NCBI GenBank assembly: GCA_005801395.1
Contig: SYDV01000206.1
Location: forward strand, 1-18,493
DNA length: 18,493 nucleotides
Source of the DNA: Planctomycetia bacterium
GTDB lineage: Bacteria > Planctomycetota > UBA11346
Direction of reading: 5' to 3'
Below the pieces are notes generated by a model that was not told the origin of the DNA, did no database searches, and was given only the letters and a program-made list of their open reading frames with translations. This document shows, one piece after another, positions 13,318 to 18,493 of the stretch; the first letter of the stretch is position 1, and every line of letters starts with the position of its first letter. A program made the position numbers and the translations under genes.

Positions 13318-15114
13318 TCACAACCGCTCGCCACGTTCATACGCCGCGTACAATTTGGCATAGGCGCCATTTGCTGTCATTAATGCGTCATGCGTGCCGA
13401 TTTCTTGTATGCGGCCATCTTGGATAACGACGATGCGATTGGCGTCGCGGATGGTGCTTAATCGGTGGGCAATAATAATGGCGGTGCGGTTATGTGATAA
13501 ATGGCGTAGGGCGTATTGGATGCGGCCTTCGGTATGTAAATCGACGGCGGAGGTGGCTTCATCTAATACTAAAATGCGTGGATTAGCGACGAAAGCGCGC
13601 ACTAAACAGACTAATTGTCGTTGGCCATGCGATAAATGTGCGCCGAGTGGACCGACTTTTGTGTGCCATTTTAAGGGCAAGCGTTCAAGAATACTATCAG
13701 CACCGAGGGTGCGTGCGGCGGCGATTAATTCCTCATCGCTGGCATCCGGTCGGGCCAAGCGCAGGTTATCTAAAATGGTTCCGCTAAATAAAATATTATC
13801 TTGTAAAACTACCGCCACGTGACGGCGCAAATCGCGCTGTTGCAGAGTACGGACATCTTGGCCATCAAGCGATACCGAGCCTTGTTGTACGTCGTAAAAG
13901 CGTGCGAGTAATTGTACTAAGGTACTTTTTCCATGGCCGGTGGGGCCAACAATCGCAACGGTTTCGCCTTTGGCGACCGTCAGCGATAAATCGTGAATGA
14001 CTGGACGTGCGGGATCATAACCAAATGTCACATGATCGAAGGCCACGCTGCCATGGACGTTGGTGAGCGGCAAGGCGGATTCCTTGTCGTTAATATCGGG
14101 CTTCGTATCGAGTAATAAAAAAATCCGTTGAGCGGAGGCGGTGCCTGTGGCAAAGCGTTCGAATAATTCGCCGAGTTCTTGTAGCGGACCTAAAAAGACA
14201 AAAATATAAAAAACGGCTTGCGCCATTTGTCCGAGAGTTAAATCGCCTTGTTCTAGACCAATGCCCCCCACGACCACTAAAATGGCGACGCCTGCGGTGA
14301 ATAACAATGCGGCAAACGGCTGGAACCAGGCCCAACCCCAGGTGCCGCGAATAGCGGTCGAATCTAGGACATGTAATAAGCCGACATATTTAGCTTGGTT
14401 TGCGGCTTCTTGGGTGGTTTGTTGAATGACGCGAACGCCAGCGACGGTTTCTACTAAATGGGCGGTGACCCGGCTTTTTGCTTCTGCGACCATACTCCAC
14501 AACTTCGTGCCAAATCGTTTAAATGCCCACATGGCTAATAATAAAGTTGGTACAATGCCGCACAGTGACCAAAATAGGGTCGAACTCATCCACCATAATA
14601 AGGCACCGGCGCCGACGCAGCGCATCATAGTCGATAATAATTCTGGTGCCCCGTGAACGACTAAGGGTTCTAAGGCATCGACGTCGCGATCGACTCTGGC
14701 AACTATTCGGCCAACACGCGTGCGATCGAAATAGCGAACTGATAATGATTGGACATGGGTGAATAGATGTGCGCGTAAATCAGCCAACAGCCGAATAGCA
14801 ATGGTGCCAGTAAGCCAGCGGGTGACCCCAGCTAATCCGAACCGTAGGATCCACGTCGCAGCTAACCCTGCGGCCATTAAGGCAATTAAAGCATGGTCCA
14901 CGATCCAGCCGGATTCGGCGGGAATTAATCCATAATCGATCACCATGCGAATATGCCATGGCCGAGCGAAGATGGAGGCGACTAAAATTGCTTCCACCAC
15001 TAACACCCACATTAAACGACCATGGACAGGTCGTAGTAATGCCACCAAGCGATGGAAGGTTTGACGATCTAAACGCGCGCGTGCGAATGCTTCTTCGACT
15101 TCGAGATCGCTCAT
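13318..15114 (-). CDS. ABC exporter half-transporter, subunit with catalytic Walker B and atypical LSHGQ signature
   Basis: This 598-residue protein has an N-terminal six-helix exporter membrane domain (about residues 30-325) and a C-terminal ATPase domain (355-598). The Walker A motif is GPTGHGKS at 390-397, the Q-loop glutamine Q438, and Walker B is ILVLDE with catalytic E519. The switch histidine is H550 in IIAHRLSTI. The ABC signature is LSHGQ at 494-498 in place of LSGGQ. This pattern fits the partner of the subunit encoded just upstream (15182-16948), the two forming a heterodimer with one active and one degenerate ATP site. The substrate is unknown: drugs, lipids and peptides are all possible for this multidrug/lipid exporter group. 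It is second in the minus-strand pair, with 67 bp between the genes. Confidence 0.9.
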   Translation of the reverse strand: MSDLEVEEAFARARLDRQTFHRLVALLRPVHGRLMWVLVVEAILVASIFARPWHIRMVIDYGLIPAESGWIVDHALIALMAAGLAATWILRFGLAGVTRWLTGTIAIRLLADLRAHLFTHVQSLSVRYFDRTRVGRIVARVDRDVDALEPLVVHGAPELLSTMMRCVGAGALLWWMSSTLFWSLCGIVPTLLLAMWAFKRFGTKLWSMVAEAKSRVTAHLVETVAGVRVIQQTTQEAANQAKYVGLLHVLDSTAIRGTWGWAWFQPFAALLFTAGVAILVVVGGIGLEQGDLTLGQMAQAVFYIFVFLGPLQELGELFERFATGTASAQRIFLLLDTKPDINDKESALPLTNVHGSVAFDHVTFGYDPARPVIHDLSLTVAKGETVAIVGPTGHGKSTLVQLLARFYDVQQGSVSLDGQDVRTLQQRDLRRHVAVVLQDNILFSGTILDNLRLARPDASDEELIAAARTLGADSILERLPLKWHTKVGPLGAHLSHGQRQLVCLVRAFVANPRILVLDEATSAVDLHTEGRIQYALRHLSHNRTAIIIAHRLSTIRDANRIVVIQDGRIQEIGTHDALMTANGAYAKLYAAYERGERL

Positions 15115-15135
15115 CTGGCGCTCGCTTTGCTCGCG

Positions 15136-15152
15136 GGTCCGGAAGTCTCGTG
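15136..15152 (+). repeat. Solitary TCCGGAAG unit, remnant or seed of the palindromic element family
   Basis: GTCCGGAAGTCTCGTG between the two ABC genes matches the inner end of the left arm of copy 3 (GTCCGGAAGTCTCGCGTG) with one base missing. No tandem arm, core hairpin or right arm accompanies it. Confidence 0.55.
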
Positions 15153-15181
15153 CTCTTGGCGATTTGGAGTTTGGATATGGC

Positions 15182-16948
15182 TCATAAACCCGATCCCAAT
15201 AATTCGCGATAGGGTGCCGATTGAATTATTAATGACGCATGCGTGCCATCTGCCGCAAGGTGACCATCATCCAGCATAATGACTCGGTCAGCGAGCAAGA
15301 TGGTGGATAATTTACTCGCGATTACCAATACGGTGGTGCCGCCGTTATGTTGGCGCAGGTGGTCTAAAATGTGGCGTTCAGTGACGGCATCCAACGCGCT
15401 GGTCGCATCGTCTAAACACAGTACGGCCGGTTTTGCGATCAAGGCGCGTGCTAAACACAGTCGTTGTCGTTGTCCGCCAGATAAAGTTGCGCCACGTTCA
15501 CCAATAATGGTGTTTAGACCGTCGGGGAGACTCGCAATAATATCGTGAGCATGAGCTGCGGTTAAGGCCGCATGAAGATCGGCGTCACTGGCGGATGGTT
15601 GTCCTAATAATAAATTAGCTCGGACCGTGTCGCTGAATAAGAAACTATCTTGATAGACCACTTGTACGCGTTGTCGCAAATTGGAGAGATCGAGTGTGCG
15701 TGCGTCGTTCCAAGTGGTTTGGTCGCTGCCGAAAGCGACGTGACCTTGTTGGGGATCGATTAAACGGGGCAACAGTGAAGCAAGTGTACTTTTACCACAA
15801 CCAGTCGGTCCGACCAATGCGACTACACTGCCAGGGATGATCGTCAGTGATAAATTATTGAGGACCGTTGCGCCGGTGGGACTTTTGACGCTAATGGTTT
15901 TGAATTGAACACCCAGTGGACCATTTGGTAAAAGACCGGTTGCCGATGAGATGGCGGGCACCGCGTCTAAAATTTGCATGATGCGCTCTGCGGAGGCTCC
16001 TGCTTCGGCAAACGTTTGCATGGTGCGTCCAACGTTTTCGACACGGAAAATAATGGCCGTAATAATCATTAAGGCGGCGACTAATTCACCAACATTAATG
16101 GTGTTGTCTGCGACTAAGATGGCGCCATACCACAAAATCCAGACGTGCCCCATACCGACTAGAATCTGCGGCAAGGGCAACTGCCGGACGGCGTAATGTA
16201 AAGCATCACGCGCTGGTTTGGTAAAGCCTTTAATTGCGTTTTTAAAGCCAGTGATGCGTACGTCTTCTAAGGCGAAAGATTTTATGACGCGTACGCCACC
16301 GACGCCTTCAGCTAATTCTTGGGTGACGATATCATAAGCATCACCTGCGGCTCGGTCGAGTGTCACCAAATGTCGCGCTTGGGCGACGAACCACCATACC
16401 CCGATGATGACTAACACGAATGGCACAATTGCTAACAACACATGATAATAGGCCAACATTGCGAGACAGCCAATAATAACTAACGCGGTTTCTAACAACG
16501 TCCGCCAACCGCCAACCACGGCATCGCGAACTTTATCGCTATCACGTGTTGTGCGTGTTACAATTTCACCCGTGCCGTGTGCTAAATGATAGGCTTGATC
16601 GAGCTGTTGTACTTTGGCCAATAAACTAGCACGTAAATCGTGAAGCAAGCGTTGCCCTAAAATCATTCCTAAGATGGAACCGCCATATTGTACTAGGCCG
16701 CGGACTAAGGCGAAGCCGAGTAGCCAAGCCACCCACATCCAGGCGCGCGATAAATCTAAGGTGCCATCAGTTAAACGAACAACGGCAAGACCTTGTTCTA
16801 AATCATGTATTGCCAAACCAATGATATATTGCGTTACTGGCAGGCTGAGATTGACCACCATCGCCACGAACGTGGAAATCACAAACAACCGCATATGCGG
16901 ACGATATAACGCGAAGCAACGTATGAGGGGATGCGGGGACCAGGCCAT
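15182..16948 (-). CDS. ABC exporter half-transporter, subunit with degenerate ATP site
   Basis: This 588-residue protein is built like its neighbour: membrane domain at about residues 15-320 and ATPase domain from 345. Walker A is intact (GPTGCGKS, 380-387), the Q-loop glutamine is Q433, and the signature is the canonical LSGGQ at 489-493. The catalytic glutamate after Walker B is aspartate (LCLDD, D514), and the switch histidine is serine (ASKLSTI, S545). Loss of both residues marks the non-hydrolysing site of asymmetric heterodimeric exporters such as the TM287/288 and BmrCD types. Its canonical signature would complete the active site of the partner. It is first in the two-gene minus-strand unit, with an ATG start at 16946-16948. 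Confidence 0.9.
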   Translation of the reverse strand: MAWSPHPLIRCFALYRPHMRLFVISTFVAMVVNLSLPVTQYIIGLAIHDLEQGLAVVRLTDGTLDLSRAWMWVAWLLGFALVRGLVQYGGSILGMILGQRLLHDLRASLLAKVQQLDQAYHLAHGTGEIVTRTTRDSDKVRDAVVGGWRTLLETALVIIGCLAMLAYYHVLLAIVPFVLVIIGVWWFVAQARHLVTLDRAAGDAYDIVTQELAEGVGGVRVIKSFALEDVRITGFKNAIKGFTKPARDALHYAVRQLPLPQILVGMGHVWILWYGAILVADNTINVGELVAALMIITAIIFRVENVGRTMQTFAEAGASAERIMQILDAVPAISSATGLLPNGPLGVQFKTISVKSPTGATVLNNLSLTIIPGSVVALVGPTGCGKSTLASLLPRLIDPQQGHVAFGSDQTTWNDARTLDLSNLRQRVQVVYQDSFLFSDTVRANLLLGQPSASDADLHAALTAAHAHDIIASLPDGLNTIIGERGATLSGGQRQRLCLARALIAKPAVLCLDDATSALDAVTERHILDHLRQHNGGTTVLVIASKLSTILLADRVIMLDDGHLAADGTHASLIIQSAPYRELLGSGL

Positions 16949-17237
16949 GGGACGGATGTGCTACTGTCAGCATGGAACCAATTGCGCAACGGTAGAAACC
17001 ATGGGGATTCATGTGGGGAAATGTCTGATTGAGTCAAGACACCCACGCGTGTTACTGTGCATCGAAGGATTAAAGCTGTGTTAATCGTTGCTGATCAGTT
17101 GCTGATTAAAGGATTTCTAATTTATCCCGTTTTCATGACATGTAATCATAAACAACGACCATAAATAGCGCGACGAGAAAAAGTTAAATGAGAATCTTCC
17201 CGTCCTTCAGGTCTTCTGTGTTATCTCGTTTTTCAAT
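16949..17237. other. Intergenic region between the esterase and ABC genes
   Basis: This 289-bp stretch between two minus-strand genes holds no supportable gene. The part next to 16949 must carry the promoter and leader of the ABC pair. The part near 17100-17237 is AT-rich and would hold the end of the esterase transcript. I found no convincing terminator hairpin. Confidence 0.4.
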
Positions 17238-18467
17238 TTACGGTTGTAGTGCGCGTAGTGCGGCAGCGACGGATTTTATGTCTGGTAATTGATTCGGTGG
17301 TGCGGGATTGGCGGCGGAAAAGATGTGTAATTTCTCCACGGGTAAGAGGCGGATCATGGATTCATCAATTTCACCGTTGGCATTCATCGCCTGCGATAAA
17401 TCGAGTCCTAAATGTTTTGCCATGAAAGGATACATCGCGGCGCGTTTGCTGGGGCCGTAGTCGTGACCTTCGGTAGGGAAGTGAGCATTTTCAATGCGCT
17501 CGGCAGCATCGTACCATCCGTAAATAGTTTTTAGGAAAGGTAATTCACTTGTGGGATTGTGGACGGTCCAATCTTTACCATCGCTAATTAATAATTGCTG
17601 ACGCGGTGCCGCTAGGGCGGCGATACCGGCGTTGGTGGTGAAATGATCGGCGCCGTGATGAATGGGAGCGCCACTTTCACACGGACAACCGCCGAAGAAA
17701 TACGACGACACCATAACGGTGGGAACGCTGACCTTGACGCGCTCATCAAATGCCGTGAGTAGGAAAGTTTGAGTGCCACCGCCAGATGAGCCAGTTGCAG
17801 CTATGCGGCTAGGATCGGCTTTATTGAGTGAACATAAAAGATCTAAAGCGCGCATCGCGCCCCAGAGATGCAGCGTGGCATTATATGGATTTTTATGAGC
17901 CGTCGCGTGATCGATATGAGACATGGATTGGCCATATCCAACCATGTCGATGGCTAAAACGATGGCACCCATGCGCGCCAACATGCCTGCGCGATATTGG
18001 CCCTGATCATAACGGCTTCCCCATTCATATTTCGTGTGTCCATGCATGGACAAGACCAAAGGGAATGGTCCTTCACCAACGGTGGGCCAATATAAATTGC
18101 CGGTCACGTAATAACCTGGAATGGCTTCAAAGGCGACATTGTCGATGGCGTAGCCTTCGGCGTAATGCCTTTGACCAACAATCGGGTTAAGGGGTGTTCG
18201 TTTTGGCCAGGGAACAAGCCCCATGTTTTCACGGATGCGTTGGCGCAAATGGGTGGCTTCTCGTTCCCATTCGGTGCGATTGTGCACATGGGCTAAGACA
18301 TGATCTAAGGCTTGTTGACCTTGTTCTGGCGTCAGCCAATTACCGCGTGCCCCAGTATCTGGAGCTTTTCGTTCAGGTACTCGAGGTAACCACGTGGGCA
18401 CAGGGACATCACCAGCACGCAGGAGAGTGAAACTGATCATAATAAGCAGGCTGGCGCGAAGGTTCAT
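17238..18467 (-). CDS. Secreted alpha/beta hydrolase, acetyl-xylan-esterase/dienelactone-hydrolase-like
   Basis: This 409-residue protein has a hydrophobic N-terminal signal (MNLRASLLIMISFTLLRAG, likely cleaved near residue 19). After a helical N-terminal region, the alpha/beta hydrolase core begins near residue 115. The oxyanion segment is LVLSMHGHTKYEWG at 137-150, and the nucleophile elbow is G226-S-S228-G-G in ATGSSGGGTQT. The acid is probably D296 or D299 in LLISDGKDW. The catalytic histidine is H335 in FPTEGHDYG. The CPCESG motif near 261-266 is characteristic of a planctomycete/verrucomicrobial group annotated as acetylxylan esterase or prolyl-oligopeptidase-like hydrolase. A role in periplasmic polysaccharide deacylation is inferred. 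It is monocistronic here, and the ATG at 18465-18467 fits the signal peptide. Confidence 0.8.
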   Translation of the reverse strand: MNLRASLLIMISFTLLRAGDVPVPTWLPRVPERKAPDTGARGNWLTPEQGQQALDHVLAHVHNRTEWEREATHLRQRIRENMGLVPWPKRTPLNPIVGQRHYAEGYAIDNVAFEAIPGYYVTGNLYWPTVGEGPFPLVLSMHGHTKYEWGSRYDQGQYRAGMLARMGAIVLAIDMVGYGQSMSHIDHATAHKNPYNATLHLWGAMRALDLLCSLNKADPSRIAATGSSGGGTQTFLLTAFDERVKVSVPTVMVSSYFFGGCPCESGAPIHHGADHFTTNAGIAALAAPRQQLLISDGKDWTVHNPTSELPFLKTIYGWYDAAERIENAHFPTEGHDYGPSKRAAMYPFMAKHLGLDLSQAMNANGEIDESMIRLLPVEKLHIFSAANPAPPNQLPDIKSVAAALRALQP

Positions 18468-18493
18468 GGTACTAAAATACGGAAAGCCAGTCG

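Noticed and set aside
17101..17237. Terminator or regulatory RNA after the esterase gene
   Set aside because: The region is AT-rich with scattered short complementary stretches, but no stem of convincing length with a T-run was found.

Overview
The window (18,493 bp) most resembles the PVC superphylum (Planctomycetota, Verrucomicrobiota or Lentisphaerota). Four things point there. One gene encodes the planctomycete-type cytochrome c plus DUF1587 pairing. The first gene is an alginate-export-like outer-membrane porin. The IS200-like transposase is of the short RAYT-like kind common in these phyla. An LpxL-type acyltransferase indicates a Gram-negative envelope with lipid A. Most genes are close to 50% GC and rich in TTA/TTG leucine codons. 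The genus cannot be named from sequence alone.

Layout. 1-3.4 kb: the 3' part of an outer-membrane porin, a convergent DUF2062 membrane protein, and divergent from that an ArsB/NhaD-type ion transporter. 3.7-4.6 kb: a RAYT-like HUH transposase between two 106-bp inverted repeats made of three palindromes each, followed by further palindromic debris. 4.7-5.5 kb: a beta-hydroxyacid dehydrogenase on the minus strand. 5.8-10.3 kb: a plus-strand housekeeping cluster with a HIT protein, a MazG-like protein (ATGA overlap), an LpxL-like acyltransferase, hemE and hemY/hemG. 10.65-11.6 kb: a gentisate-dioxygenase-like bicupin. 12.0-13.2 kb: a secreted, C-terminally shortened cytochrome c/DUF1587 protein whose codon use differs from its surroundings. 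13.3-16.9 kb: two minus-strand ABC exporter half-transporters that look like an asymmetric heterodimer. 17.2-18.5 kb: a secreted acetyl-xylan-esterase-like alpha/beta hydrolase on the minus strand.

The most unusual content is a family of three intergenic elements at about 5.57-5.80, 7.46-7.70 and 10.35-10.56 kb. Each has outer arms of tandem TCCGGAAG octamers, with the reverse complement on the other side. Next come AT-rich spacers that are themselves related across the dyad. At the centre is a conserved hairpin of 26-27 bp. All three centres point the same way and keep G-T (G-U) pairs on the plus strand, so the folded form may be RNA or plus-strand single-stranded DNA. One copy has overrun the 3' end of the lpxL-like gene and supplies its last ~24 codons. 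A single leftover octamer lies between the two ABC genes. No transposase for this family is visible here. I do not recognise the family and regard it as the best candidate for something undescribed in this window.
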